Assembly: GCA_032622095.1 (NCBI GenBank)
Contig: CP136062.1
Span: forward strand, 38,008,918 to 38,072,917
From: Siphonodentalium dalli
Taxonomy: Eukaryota > Mollusca > Scaphopoda > Gadilida > Siphonodentaliidae
Length of the DNA: 64,000 nucleotides
Direction of reading: 5' to 3'
Shown piece after piece: positions 1-15,200 of the stretch (position 1 is its first letter; each line of letters begins with the position of its first letter). The notes beneath the pieces are model-generated. The model did not search any database. It worked only from the letters and a program-made list of their open reading frames with translations, and was not told the origin of the DNA. The position numbers and the translations under genes were made by a program.

Positions 1-13
1 TAACGGACGAACG

Positions 14-16
<3 letters not shown>

Positions 17-56
<40 letters not shown>
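17..56. repeat. (AG)n microsatellite
   Basis: A pure AG dinucleotide run of about 20 units sits in non-repetitive sequence just before the large satellite array. The rest of 1-267 shows no gene that I can recognise. Confidence 0.97.
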
Positions 57-59
<3 letters not shown>

Positions 60-267
60 GCAGACAGACTGATTATAATATATATAATTTTCTCAAAATG
101 GCGTATAAAAAGGGACATAAATCAGAGGGGAAAAAGTCATCGGTCTGGAAATATAGTTGAAATTGAACTCAATAATGTAATTGTCACCCATCATACGAAG
201 TGTCGTTTCGATCGTAGAATTGAACTTGAGCCTGAACAGCCTGACAAGGAATCGGACGGACACACGA

Positions 268-3200
268 ACGGGCGCGCGAATGAACTGACGCCGCTCTGAC
301 GGCTCCTACTACTTTCTCTCCTTATAATGAACTGACGCCGCTCTGACGGCTCCGACTACTTTCTCTCCTTATAATGAACTGACGCCGCTCTGACTATTCC
401 TACTACTTTCTCTCCTTATAATGAACTGACGCCGCGCTGACTACTCCTACTACTTTCTCTCATTATAATGAACTGACGCCGCTGACTATTCCTACTACTT
501 TCTCTCCTTATAATGAACTGACGCCGCTCTGACGGCTCCTACTACTTTCTCTCCTTATAATGAACTGACGCCGCTGACTACTCCTTTCTCTCCTTATAAT
601 GAACTGACGCGCTGACTACTCCTACTACTTTCTCTCCTTATGCGGGCGCGCGAATGAACTGACGCCGCTGACTACTCCTACTACTTTCTCTCCTTATGAA
701 CTGACGCCGCTGACTACTCCTACTACTTTCTCTCCTTATTTGGGCGCGCGAATGAACTGACGCCGCTGACTACTCCTACTACTTTCTCTACTTATAATGA
801 ACTGACGCCGCTGACTACTCCTACTACTTTCTCTCCTTATGCGGGCGCGCGAATGAACTGACGCCGCTGACTACTCCTACTACTTTCTCTCCTTATGAAC
901 TGACGCCGCTGACTACTCCTACTACTTTCTCTCCTTATGCGGGCGCGCGAATGAACTGACGCCGCTGACTACTCCTACTACTTTCTCTCCTTATGAACTG
1001 ACGCCGCTGACTACTCCTACTACTTTCTCTCATTATGCGGGCGCGCGAATGAACTGACGCCGCTGACTACTCCTTTCTCTCCTTATATTGAACTGACGCC
1101 GCTGACTACTCCTACTACTTTGTCTCCCTATGCGGGCGCGCGAATGAACTGACGCCGCTGACTACTCCTACTACTTTCTCTCCTTATGAACTGACGCCGC
1201 TGACTACTCCTACTACTCTCTCTCCTTATGAACTGACGCCACTGACTACTCCTACTACTTTCTCTCCTTATGCGGGCGCGCGAATGAACTGACGCCGCTG
1301 ACTACTCATACTACTTTCTCTCCTTATAATGAACTGACGCCGCTCTGACGGCTCCTACTACTTTCTCTCCTTATAATGAACTGACGCCGCTCTGACTACT
1401 CCTACTACTTTCTCTCCTTATAATGAACTGACGCCGCTCTGACGGCTCCTACTACTTTATCTCCTTATAATGAACTGACGCCGCTGACTACTCCTACTAC
1501 TTTCTCTCCTTATAATGAACTGACGCCGCTGACTACTCCTACTATTTTCTCTCCTTATGAACTGACGCCGCTGACTACTCCTACTACTTTATCTCCTTAT
1601 GAACTGACGCCGCTGACTACTCCTACTACTTTCTCTCCTTATGAACTGACGCCGCTGACTACTCCTACTACTTTCTCTCCTTATAATGAACTGACGCCGC
1701 TGACTACTCCTACTACTTTCTCTCCTTATGAACTGACGCCGCTGACTACTCCTACTACTTTCTCTCCTTATAATGAACTGACGCCGCTGACTACTCCTAC
1801 TACTTTCTCTCCTTATGCGGGCGCGCGAATGAACTGACGCCGCTGACTACTCATACTACTTTCTCTCCTTATAATGAACTGACGCCGCTCTGACGGCTCC
1901 TACTACTTTCTCTCCTTATAATGAACTGACGCCGCTCTGACTACTCCTACTACTTTCTCTCCTTATATTGAACTGACGCCGCTCTGACGGCTCCTACTAC
2001 TTTATCTCCTTATAATGAACTGACGCCGCTGACTACTCCTACTACTTTCTCTCCTTATAATGAACTGACGCCGCTTACTACTCCTACTACTTTCTCTCCT
2101 TATAATGAACTGACGCCGCTCTGACGGCTCCTACTACTTTCTCTCCTTATAATGAACTGACGCCGCTGACTACTCCTACTACTTTCTCTCCTTATAATGA
2201 ACTGACGCCGCTGACTACTCCTACTACTTTCTCTCCTTATGCGGGCGCGCGAATGAACTGACGCCGCTGACTACTCCTTTCTCTCCTTATGAACTGACGC
2301 CGCTGACGACTCCTACTACTTTCTCTCCTTATGAACTGACGCCGCTGACTACTCCTACTACTTTCTCTCCTTATAATGAACTGACGCCGCTGACTACTCC
2401 TACTACTTTCTCTCCTTATGCGGGCGCGCGAATGAACTGACGCCGCTGACTACTCCTACTACTTTCTCTCCTTATGAACTGACGCCGCTGACTATTCCTA
2501 CTACTTTCTCTCCTTATGCGGGCGCGCGAATGAACTGACGCCGCTGACTACTCCTACTACTTTCTCTCCTTATGAACTGACACCGCTGACTACTCCTACT
2601 ACTTTCTCTCCTTATGAACTGACGCCGCGGACTACTCCTACTACTTTCTCTCCTTATAATGAACTGACGCCGCTGACTACTCCTACTACTTTCTCTCCTT
2701 ATGCGGGCGCGCGAATGAACTGACGCCGCTGACTACTCCTACTACTTTCTCTCCTTATAATGAACTGACGCCGCTGACTCCTCCTACTACTTTCTCTCCC
2801 TATGAGGGCGCGCGAATGAACTGACGCCGCTGACTACTCCTTTCTATCCTTATGAACTGACGCCGCTGACTACTCCTACTACTTTCTCTCCTTATGAACT
2901 GACGCCGCTGACTACTCCTACTACTTTCTCTCCTTATAATGAACGGACGCCGCTGACTACTCCTACTACTTTCTCTCCTTATGCGGGCGTGCGAATGAAC
3001 TGACGCCGCTGACTACTCATACTACTTTCTCTCCTTATAATGAACTGACGCCGCTGACTACTCCTACTACTTTCTCTCCTTATGCGGGCGCGCGAATGAA
3101 CTGACGCCGCTGACTACTCCTACTACTTTCTCTCCTTATGAACTGACGCCGCTGACTACTCCTACTACTTTCTCTCATTATAATGAACTGACGCCGCTGA

Positions 3201-6200
3201 CTACTCCTACTACTTTCTCTCCTTATGCGGGCGCGCGAATGAACTGACGCCGCTGACTACTCCTACTACTTTCTCTCCTTATGAACTGACGCCACTGACT
3301 ACTCCTACTACCTTCTCTCCTTATGAACTGACGCCGCTGACTACTCCTACTACTTTCTCTCCTTATAATGAACTGACGCCGCTGACTACTCCTACTACTT
3401 TCTCTCCTTATGCGTGCGCGCGAATGAATTGACGCCGCTGACTACTCATACTACTTTCTCTCCTTATGAACTGACGCCGCTGACTACTCCTACTACTTTC
3501 TCTCCTTATGAACTGACGCCGCTGACTACTCCTACTACTTTCTCTCATTATAATGAACTGACGCCGCTGACTACTCCTACTACTTTCTCTCCTTATGCGG
3601 GCGCGCGAATGAACTGACGCCGCTGACTACTCCTACTACTTTATCTCCTATGAACTGACGCCGCTGACTTCTCCTACTACTTTCTCTCCTTATGAACTGA
3701 CGCCGCTGACTACTCCTGCTACTTTCTCTCCTTATAATGAACTGACGCCGCTGACTACTCCTACTACTTTCTCTCATTATGCGGGCGCGCGAATGAACTG
3801 ACGCCGCTGACTACTCCTACTACTTTCTCTCCTTATGAACTGACGCCGCTGACTATTCCTACTACTTTCTCTCCTTATGCGGGCGCGCGAATGAACTGAC
3901 GCCGCTGACTACTCCTACTACTTTCTCTCCTTATGAACTGACGCCGCTGACTACTCCTACTACTTTCTCTCCTTATGAACTGACGCCGCGGACTACTCCT
4001 ACTACTTTCTCTCCTTATAATGAACTGACGCCGCTGACTACTCCTACTACTTTCTCTCCTTATGCGGGCGCGCGAATGAACTGACGCCGCTGACTACTCC
4101 TACTACTTTCTCTCCTTATAATGAACTGACGCCGCTGACTACTCCTACTACTTTCTCTCCCTATGCGGGCGCGCGAATGAACTGACGCCGCTGACTACTC
4201 CTTTCTATCCTTATGAACTGACGCCGCTGACTACTCCTACTACTTTCTCTCCTTATGAACTGACGCCGCTGACTACTCCTACTACTTTCTCTCCTTATAA
4301 TGAACGGACGCCGCTGACTACTCCTACTACTTTCTCTCCTTATGCGGGCGCGCGAATGAACTGACGCCGCTGACTACTCATACTACTTTTTCTCCTTATA
4401 ATGAACTGACGCCGCTGACTACTCCTACTACTTTCTCTCCTTATGCGGGCGCGCGAATGAACTGACGCCGCTGACTACTCCTACTACTTTCTCTCCTTAT
4501 GAACTGACGCCTCTGACTACTCCTACTACTTTCTCTCATTATAATGAACTGACGCCGCTGACTACTCCTACTACTTTCTCTCCTTATGCGGGCGCGCGAA
4601 TGAACTGACGCCGCTGACTACTCCTACTACTTTCTCTCCTTATGAACTGACGCCGCTGACTACTCCTACTACTTTCTCTCCTTATGAACTGACGCCGCTG
4701 ACTACTCCTACTACTTTCTCTCCTTATAATGAACTGACGCCGCTGACTACTCCTACTACTTTCTCTCCGTATGCGGGCGCGCGAATGAATTGACGCCGCT
4801 GACTACTCATACTACTTTCTCTCCTTATGAACTGACGCCGCTGACTACTCCTACTACTTTCTCTCCTTATGAACTGACGCCGCTGACTACTCCTACTACT
4901 TTCTCTCATTATAATGAACTGACGCCGCTGACTACTCCTACTACTTTCTCTCCTTATGCGGGCGCGCGAATGAACTGACGCCGCTGACTACTCCTACTAC
5001 TTTCTCTCCTATGAACTGACGCCGCTGACTTCTCCTACTACTTTCTCTCCTTATGAACTGACGCCGCTGACTACTCCTACTACTTTCTCTCCTTATAATG
5101 AACTGACGCCGCTGACTACTCCTACTACTTTCTCTCATTATGCGGGCGCGCGAATGAATTGACGCCGCTGACTACTCATACTACTTTCTCTCCTTATGAA
5201 CTGACGCCGCTGACTACTCCTACTACTTTCTCTCCTTATGAACTGACGCCGCTGACTACTCCTACTACTTTCTCTCCTTATAATGAACTGACGCCGCTGA
5301 CTACTCCTACTACTTTCTCTCCTTATGCGGGCGCGCGAATGAACTGACGCCGCTGACTACTCCTACTACTTTCTCTCCTTATAATGAACTGACGCCGCTG
5401 AATACTCCTACTACTTTCTCTCCTTATGCGGGCGCGCGAATGAACTGACGCCGCTGACTTCTCCTACTACTTTCTCTCCTTATGAACTGACGCCGCTGAC
5501 TACTCCTACTACTTTCTCTCCTTATGAACTGACGCCGCTGACTACTCCTACTACTTTCTCTACTTATGAACTGACGCCGCTGACTACTCCTACTACTTTC
5601 TCTCCTTATAATGAACTGACGCCGCTGACTACTCCTACTACTTTCTCTCCTTATGCGGGCGCGCGAATGAACTGACGCCGCTGACTACTCCTACTACTTT
5701 CTCTCCTTATAATGAACTGACGCCGCTGACTACTCCTACTACTTTCTCTCCTTATGAACTGACGCCGCTTACTACTCCTACTACTTTCTCTCCTTATGCG
5801 GGCGCGCGAATGAACTGACGCCGCTGACTACTCCTACTACTTTCTCTCATTATGAACTGACGCCGCTTACTACTCCTACTACTTTCTCTCCTTATGCGGG
5901 CGCGCGAATGAACTGACGCCGCTGACTACTCCTACTACTTTCTCTCCTTATGAACTGACGCCGCTGACAACTCCTACTACTTTCTCTCCTTATGAACTGA
6001 TGCCGCTGACTACTCCTACTACTTTCTCTCCTTATAATGAACTGACGCCGCTGACTACTCCTACTACTTTCTCTGCTTATGCGGGCGCGCGAATGAACTG
6101 ACGCCGCTGACTACTCCTACTACTTTCTCTCCTTATAATGAACTGACGCCGCTGACTACTCCTACTACTTTCTCTCCCTATGCGGGCGCGCGAATGAACT

Positions 6201-9200
6201 GACGCCGCTGACTACTCCTAATACTTTCTCTCCTTATGAACTGACGCCGCTGACTACGCCTACTACTTTCTCTCCTTATAATGAACTGACGCCGCTGACT
6301 ACTCCTACTACTTTCTCTCCTTATGCGGGCGCGCGAATGAACTGACGCCGCTGACTACTCATACTACTTTCTCTCCTTATAATGAACTGACGCCGCTGAC
6401 TACTCCTACTACTTTCTCTCCTTATGCGGGCGCGCGAATGAACTGACGCCGCTGACTACTCCTACTACTTTCTCTCCTTATGAACTGACGCCGCTGACTA
6501 CTCCTACTACTTTCTCTCCTTATGAACTGACGCCGCTGACTACTCCTACTACTTTCTCTCCTTGTGAACTGACGCCGCTGACTACTCCTACTACTTTCTC
6601 TCCTTATAATGAACTGACGCCGCTGACTACTCCTACTACTTTCTCTCCTTATGAACTGACGCCGCGGACTACTCCTACTACTTTCTCTCCTTATAATGAA
6701 CTGACGCCGCTGACTACTCCTACTACTTTCTCTCCTTATGCGGGCGCGCGAATGAACTGACGCCGCTGACTACTCCTACTACTTTCTCTCCTTATAATGA
6801 ACTGACGCCGCTGACTACTCCTACTACTTTCTCTCCCTATGCGGGCGCGCGAATGAACTGACGCCGCTGACTACTCCTTTCTATCCTTATGAACTGACGC
6901 CGCTGACTACTCCTACTACTTTCTCTCCTTATGAACTGACGCCGCTGACTACTCCTACTACTTTCTCTCCTTATAACGAACGGACGCCGCTGACTACTCC
7001 TACTACTGTCTCTCCTTATGCGGGCGCGCGAATGAACTGACGCCGCTGACTACTCATACTACTTTCTCTCCTTATAATGAACTGACGCCGCTGACTACTC
7101 CTACTACTTTCTCTCCTTATGCGGGCGCGCGAATGAACTGACGCCGCTGACTACTCCTACTACTTTCTCTCCTTATGAACTGACGCCGCTGACTACTCCT
7201 ACTACTTTCTCTCATTATAATGAACTGACGCCGCTGACTACTCCTACTACTTTCTCTCCTTATGCGGGCGCGCGAATGAACTGACGCCGCTGACTACTCC
7301 TACTACTTTCTCTCCTTATGAACTGACGCCGCTGACTACTCCTACTACTTTCTCTCCTTATGAACTGACGCCGCTGACTACTCCTACTACTTTCTCTCCT
7401 TATAATGAACTGACGCCGCTGACTACTCCTACTACTTTCTCTCCGTATGCGGGCGCGCGAATGAATTGACGCCGCTGACTACTCATACTACTTTCTCTCC
7501 TTATGAACTGACGCCGCTGACTACTCCTACTACTTTCTCTCCTTATGAACTGACGCCGCTGACTACTCCTACTACTTTCTCTCATTATAATGAACTGACG
7601 CCGCTGACTACTCCTACTACTTTCTCTCCTTATGCGGGCGCGCGAATGAACTGACGCCGCTGACTACTCCTACTACTTTCTCTCCTATGAACTGACGCCG
7701 CTGACTTCTCCTACTACTTTCTCTCCTTATGAACTGACGCCGCTGACTACTCCTACTACTTTCTCTCCTTATAATGAACTGACGCCGCTGACTACTCCTA
7801 CTACTTTCTCTCATTATGCAGGCGCGCGAATGAACTGACGCCGCTGACTACTCCTACTACTTTCTCTCCTTATGAACTGACGCCGCTGACTATTCCTACT
7901 ACTTTCTCTCCTTATGCGGGCGCGCGAATGAACTGACGCCGCTGACTACTCCTACTACTTTCTCTCCTTATGAACTGACGCCGCTGACTACTCCTACTAC
8001 TTTCTCTCCTTATGAACTGACGCCGCGGACTACTCCTACTACTTTCTCTCCTTATAATGAACTGACGCCGCTGACTACTCCTACTACTTTCTCTCCTTAT
8101 GCGGGCGCGCGAATGAACTGACGCCGCTGACTACTCCTACTACTTTCTCTCCTTATAATGAATTGACGCCGCTGACTACTCCTACTACTTTCTCTCCCTA
8201 TGCGGGCGCGCGAATGAACTGACGCCGCTGACTACTCCTTTCTATCCTTATGAACTGACGCCGCTGACTACTCCTACTACTTTCTCCCCTTATGAACTGA
8301 CGCCGCTGACTACTCCTACTACTTTCTCTCCTTATAATGAACGGACGCCGCTGACTACTCCTACTTCTTTCTCTCCTTATGCGGGCGCGCGAATGAACTG
8401 ACGCCGCTGACTACTCATACTACTTTCTCTCCTTATAATGAACTGACGCCGCTGACTACTCCTACTACTTTCTCTCCTTATGCGGGCGCGCGAATGAACT
8501 GACGCCGCTGACTACTCCTACTACTTTCTCTCCTTATGAACTGACGCCTCTGACTACTCCTACTACTTTCTCTCATTATAATGAACTGACGCCGCTGACT
8601 ACTCCTACTACTTTCTCTCCTTATGCGGGCGCGCGAATGAACTGACGCCGCTGACTACTCCTACTACTTTCTCTCCTTATGAACTGACGCCGCTGACTAC
8701 TCCTACTACTTTCTCTCCTTATGAACTGACGCCGCTGACTACTCCTACTACTTTCTCTCCTTATAATGAACTGACGCCGCTGACTACTCCTACTACTTTC
8801 TCTCCTTATGCGGGCGCGCGAATAAATTGACGCCGCTGACTACTCATACTACTTTCTCTCCTTATGAACTGACGCCGCTGACTACTCCTACTACTTTCTC
8901 TCCTTATGAACTGACGCCGCTGACTACTCCTACTACTTTCTCTCATTATAATGAACTGACGCCGCTGACTACTCCTACTACTTTCTCTCCTTATGCGGGC
9001 GCGCGAATGAACTGACGCCGCTGACTACTCCTACTACTTTCTCTCCTATGAACTGACGCCGCTGACTACTCCTACTACTTTCTCTCCTTATGAACTGACG
9101 CCGCTGACTACTCCTACTACTTTCTCTCCTTATAATGAACTGACGCCGCTGACTACTCCTACTACTTTCTCTCCTTATGCGGGCGCGCGAATAAATTGAC

Positions 9201-12200
9201 GCCGCTGACTACTCATACTACTTTCTCTCCTTATGAACTGACGCCGCTGACTACTCCTACTACTTTCTCTCCTTATGAACTGACGCCGCTGACTACTCCT
9301 ACTACTTTCTCTCATTATAATGAACTGACGCCGCTGACTACTCCTACTACTTTCTCTCCTTATGCGGGCGCGCGAATGAACTGACGCCGCTGACTACTCC
9401 TACTAATTTCTCTCCTATGAACTGACGCCGCTGACTTCTCCTACTACTTTCTCTCCTTATGAACTGACGCCGCTGACTACTCCTACTACTTTCTCTCCTT
9501 ATAATGAACTGACGCCGCTGACTACTCCTACTACTTTCTCTCATTATGCGGGCGCGCGAATGAATTGACGCCGCTGACTACTCATACTACTTTCTCTCCT
9601 TATGAACTGACGCCGCTGACTACTCCTACTACTTTCTCTCCTTATGAACTGACGCCGCTGACTACTCCTACTACTTTCTTTCCTTATAATGAACTGACGC
9701 CGCTGACTACTCCTACTACTTTCTCTCCTTATGCGGGCGCGCGAATGAACTGACGCCGCTGACTACTCCTACTACTTTCTCTCCTTATAATGAACTGACG
9801 CCGCTGAATACTCCTACTACTTTCTCTCCTTATGCGGGCGCGCGAATGAACTGACGCCGCTGACTACTCCTACTACTTTCTCTCCTTATGAACTGACGCC
9901 GCTGACTACTCCTACTACTTTCTCTCCTTATGAACTGACGCCGCTGACTACTCCTACTACTTTCTCTACTTATGAACTGACGCCGCTGACTACTCCTACT
10001 ACTTTCTCTCCTTATAATGAACTGACGCCGCTGACTACTCCTACTACTTTCTCTCCTTATGCGGGCGCGCGAATGAACTGACGCCGCTGACTACTCCTAC
10101 TACTTTCTCTCCTTATAATGAACTGACGCCGCTGACTACTCCTACTACTTTCTCTCCTTATGCGGGCGCGCGAATGAACTGACGCCGCTGACTACTCCTA
10201 CTACTTTCTCTCATTATGAACTGACGCCGCTGACTACTCCTACTACTTTCTCTCCTTATGCGGGCGCGCGGATGAACTGACGCCGCTGACTACTCCTACT
10301 ACTTTCTCTTCTTATGAACTGACGCCGCTGACAACTCCTACTACTTTCTCTCCTTATGAACTGACGCCGCTGGCTACTCCTACTACTTTCTCTCCTTATA
10401 ATGAACTGACGCCGCTGACTACTCCTACTACTTTCTCTGCTTATGCGGGCGCGCGAATGAACTGACGCCGCTGACTACTCCTACTACTTTCTCTCCTTAT
10501 AATGAACTGACGCCGCTGACTACTCCTACTACTTTCTCTCCCTATGCGGGCGCGCGAATGAACTGACGCCGCTGACTACTCCTAATACTTTCTCTCCTTA
10601 TGAACTGACGCCGCTGACTACTCCTACTACTTTCTCTCCTTATGAACTGACGCCGCTGACTACTCCTACTACTTTCTCTCCTTATAATGAACTGACGCCG
10701 CTGACTACTCCTACTACTTTCTCTCCTTATGCGGGCGCGCGAATGAACTGACGCCGCTGACTACTCATACTACTTTCTCTCCTTATAATGAACTGACGCC
10801 GCTGACTACTCCTACTACTTTCTCTCCTTATGCGGGCGCGCGAATGAACTGACGCCGCTGACTACTCCTACTACTTTCTCTCCTTATGAACTGACGCCGC
10901 TGACTACTCCTACTACTTTCTCTCCTTATGAACTGACGCCGCTGACTACTCCTACTACTTTCTCTCATTATAATGAACTGACGCCGCTGACTACTCCTAC
11001 TACTTTCTCTCCTTATGCGGGCGCGCGAATGAACTGACGCCGCTGACTACTCCTACTACTTTCTCCCCTTATGAACTGACGCCGCTGACTACTCCTACTA
11101 CTTTCTCTCCTTGTGAACTGACGCCGCTGACTACTCCTACTACTTTCTCTCCTTATAATGAACTGACGCCGCTGACTACTCCTACTACTTTTTCTCCTTA
11201 TGCGGGCGCGCGAATGAATTGACGCCGCTGTCTACTCATACTACTTTCTCTCCTTATGAACTGACGCCGCTGACTACTCCTACTACTTTCTCTCCTTATG
11301 AACTGACGCCGCTGACTACTCCTACTACTTTCTCTCATTATAATGAACTGACGCCGCTGACTACTCCTACTACTTTCTCTCCTTATGCGGGCGCGCGAAT
11401 GAACTGACGCCGCTGACTACTCCTACTACTTTCTCTCCTTATAATGAACTGACGCCGCTGACTACTCCTACTACTTTCTCTCCCTATGCGGGCGCGCGAA
11501 TGAACTGACGCCGCTGACTACTCCTTTCTATCCTTATGAACTGACGCCGCTGACTACTCCTACTACTTTCTCTCCTTATGAACTGACGCCGCTGACTTCT
11601 CCTACTACTTTCTCTCCTTATAATGAACGGACGCCGCTGACTACTCCTACTACTTTCTCTCCTTATGCGGGCGCGCGAATGAACTGACGCCGCTGACTAC
11701 TCATACTACTTTCTCTCCTTATAATGAACTGACGCCGCTGACTACTCCTACTACTTTCTCTCCTTATGCGGGCGCGCGAATGAACTGACGCCGCTGACTA
11801 CTCCTACTACTTTCTCTCCTTATCAACTGACGCCGCTGACTACTCCTACTACTTTCTCTCCTTATGCGGGCGCGCGAATGAACTGACGCCGCTGACTACT
11901 CATACTACTTTCTCTCCTTATAATGAACTGACGCCGCTGACTACTCCTACTACTTTCTCTCCTTATGCGGGCGCGCGAATGAACTGACGCCGCTGACTAC
12001 TCCTACTACTTTCTCTCCTTATGAACTGACGCCGCTGACTACTCCTACTACTTTCTCTCCTTATGAACTGACGCCGCTGACTACTCCTACTACTTTCTCT
12101 CATTATAATGAACTGACGCCGCTGACTACTCCTACTACTTTCTCTCCTTATGCGGGCGCGCGAATGAACTGACGCCGCTGACTACTCCTACTACTTTCTC

Positions 12201-15200
12201 CCCTTATGAACTGACGCCGCTGACTACTCCTACTACTTTCTCTCCTTGTGAACTGACGCCGCTGACTACTCCTACTACTTTCTCTCCTTATAATGAACTG
12301 ACGCCGCTGACTACTCCTACTACTTTTTCTCCTTATGCGGGCGCGCGAATGAATTGACGCCGCTGTCTACTCATACTACTTTCTCTCCTTATGAACTGAC
12401 GCCGCTGACTACTCCTACTACTTTCTCTCCTTATGAACTGACGCCGCTGACTACTCCTACTACTTTCTCTCATTATAATGAACTGACGCCGCTGACTACT
12501 CCTACTACTTTCTCTCCTTATGCGGGCGCGCGAATGAACTGACGCCGCTGACTACTCCTACTACTTTCTCTCCTTATAATGAACTGACGCCGCTGACTAC
12601 TCCTACTACTTTCTCTCCCTATGCGGGCGCGCGAATGAACTGACGCCGCTGACTACTCCTTTCTATCCTTATGAACTGACGCCGCTGACTACTCCTACTA
12701 CTTTCTCTCCTTATGAACTGACGCCGCTGACTTCTCCTACTACTTTCTCTCCTTATAATGAACGGACGCCGCTGACTACTCCTACTACTTTCTCTCCTTA
12801 TGCGGGCGCGCGAATGAACTGACGCCGCTGACTACTCATACTACTTTCTCTCCTTATAATGAACTGACGCCGCTGACTACTCCTACTACTTTCTCTCCTT
12901 ATGCGGGCGCGCGAATGAACTGACGCCGCTGACTACTCCTACTACTTTCTCTCCTTATCAACTGACGCCGCTGACTACTCCTACTACTTTCTCTCCTTAT
13001 GCGGGCGCGCGAATGAACTGACGCCGCTGACTACTCATACTACTTTCTCTCCTTATAATGAACTGACGCCGCTGACTACTCCTACTACTTTCTCTCCTTA
13101 TGCGGGCGCGCGAATGAACTGACGCCGCTGACTACTCCTACTACTTTCTCTCCTTATGAACTGACGCCGCTGACTACTCCTACTACTTTCTCTCCTTATG
13201 AACTGACGCCGCTGACTACTCCTACTACTTTCTCTCATTATAATGAACTGACGCCGCTGACTACTCCTACTACTTTCTCTCCTTATGCGGGCGCGCGAAT
13301 GAACTGACGCCGCTGACTACTCCTACTACTTTCTCCCCTTATGAACTGACGCCGCTGACTACTCCTACTACTTTCTCTCCTTGTGAACTGACGCCGCTGA
13401 CTACTCCTACTACTTTCTCTCCTTATAATGAACTGACGCCGCTGACTACTCCTACTACTTTTTCTCCTTATGCGGGCGCGCGAATGAATTGACGCCGCTG
13501 TCTACTCATACTACTTTCTCTCCTTATGAACTGACGCCGCTGACTACTCCTACTACTTTCTCTCCTTATGAACTGACGCCGCTGACTACTCCTACTACTT
13601 TCTCTCATTATAATGAACTGACGCCGCTGACTACTCCTACTACTTTCTCTCCTTATGCGGGCGCGCGAATGAACTGACGCCGCTGACTACTCCTACTACT
13701 TTCTCTCCTTATAATGAACTGACGCCGCTGACTACTCCTACTACTTTCTCTCCCTATGCGGGCGCGCGAATGAACTGACGCCGCTGACTACTCCTTTCTA
13801 TCCTTATGAACTGACGCCGCTGACTACTCCTACTACTTTCTCTCCTTATGAACTGACGCCGCTGACTTCTCCTACTACTTTCTCTCCTTATAATGAACGG
13901 ACGCCGCTGACTACTCCTACTACTTTCTCTCCTTATGCGGGCGCGCGAATGAACTGACGCCGCTGACTACTCATACTACTTTCTCTCCTTATAATGAACT
14001 GACGCCGCCGACTACTCCTACTACTTTCTCTCCTTATGCGGGCGCGCGAATGAACTGACGCCGCTGACTACTCCTACTACTTTCTCTCCTTATGAACTGA
14101 CGCCGCTGACTACTCCTACTACTTTCTCTCATTATAATGAACTGACGCCGCTGACTACTCCTACTACTTTCTCTCCTTATGCGGGCGCGCGAATGAACTG
14201 ACGCCGCTGACTACTCCTACTACTTTCTCTCCTTATGAACTGACGCCGCTGACTACTCCTACTACTTTCTCTCCTTATGAACTGACGCCGCTGACTACTC
14301 CTACTACTTTCTCTCCTTATAATGAACTGACGCCGCTGACTACTCCTACTACTTTCTCTCCTTATGCGGGCGCGCGAATGAATTGACGCAGCTGACTACT
14401 CATACTACTTTCTCTCCTTATGAACTGACGCCGCTGACTACTCCTACTACTTTCTCTCCTTATGAACTGACGCCGCTGACTACTCCTACTACTTTCTCTC
14501 ATTATAACGAACTGACGCCGCTGACTACTCCTACTACTTTCTCTCCTTATGCGGGCGCGCGAATGAACTGACGCCGCTGACTACTCCTACCACTTTCTCT
14601 CCTATGAACTGACGCCGCTGACTTCTCCTACTACTTTCTCTCCTTATGAACTGACGCCGCTGACTACTCCTACTACTTTCTCTCCTTATAATGAACTGAC
14701 GCCGCTGACTACTCCTACTACTTTCTCTCATTATGCGGGCGCGCGAATGAATTGACGCCGCTGACTACTCATACTACTTTCTCTCCTTATGAACTGACGC
14801 CGCTGACTACTCCTACTACTTTCTCTCCTTATAATGAACTGACGCCGCTGACTACTCCTACTACTTTCTCTCCTTATGCGGGCGCGCGAATGAACTGACG
14901 CCGCTGACTACTCCTACTACTTTCTCTCCTTATAATGAACTGACGCCGCTGAATACTCCTACTACTTTCTCTCCTTATGCGGGCGCGCGAATGAACTGAC
15001 GCCGCTGACTACTCCTACTACTTTCTCTCCTTATGAACTGACGCCGCTGACTACTCCTACTACTTTCTCTCCTTATGAACTGACGCCGCTGACTACTCCT
15101 ACTACTTTCTCTACTTATGAACTGACGCCGCTGACTACTCCTACTACTTTCTCTCCTTATAATGAACTGACGCCGCTGACTACTCCTACTACTTTCTCTC

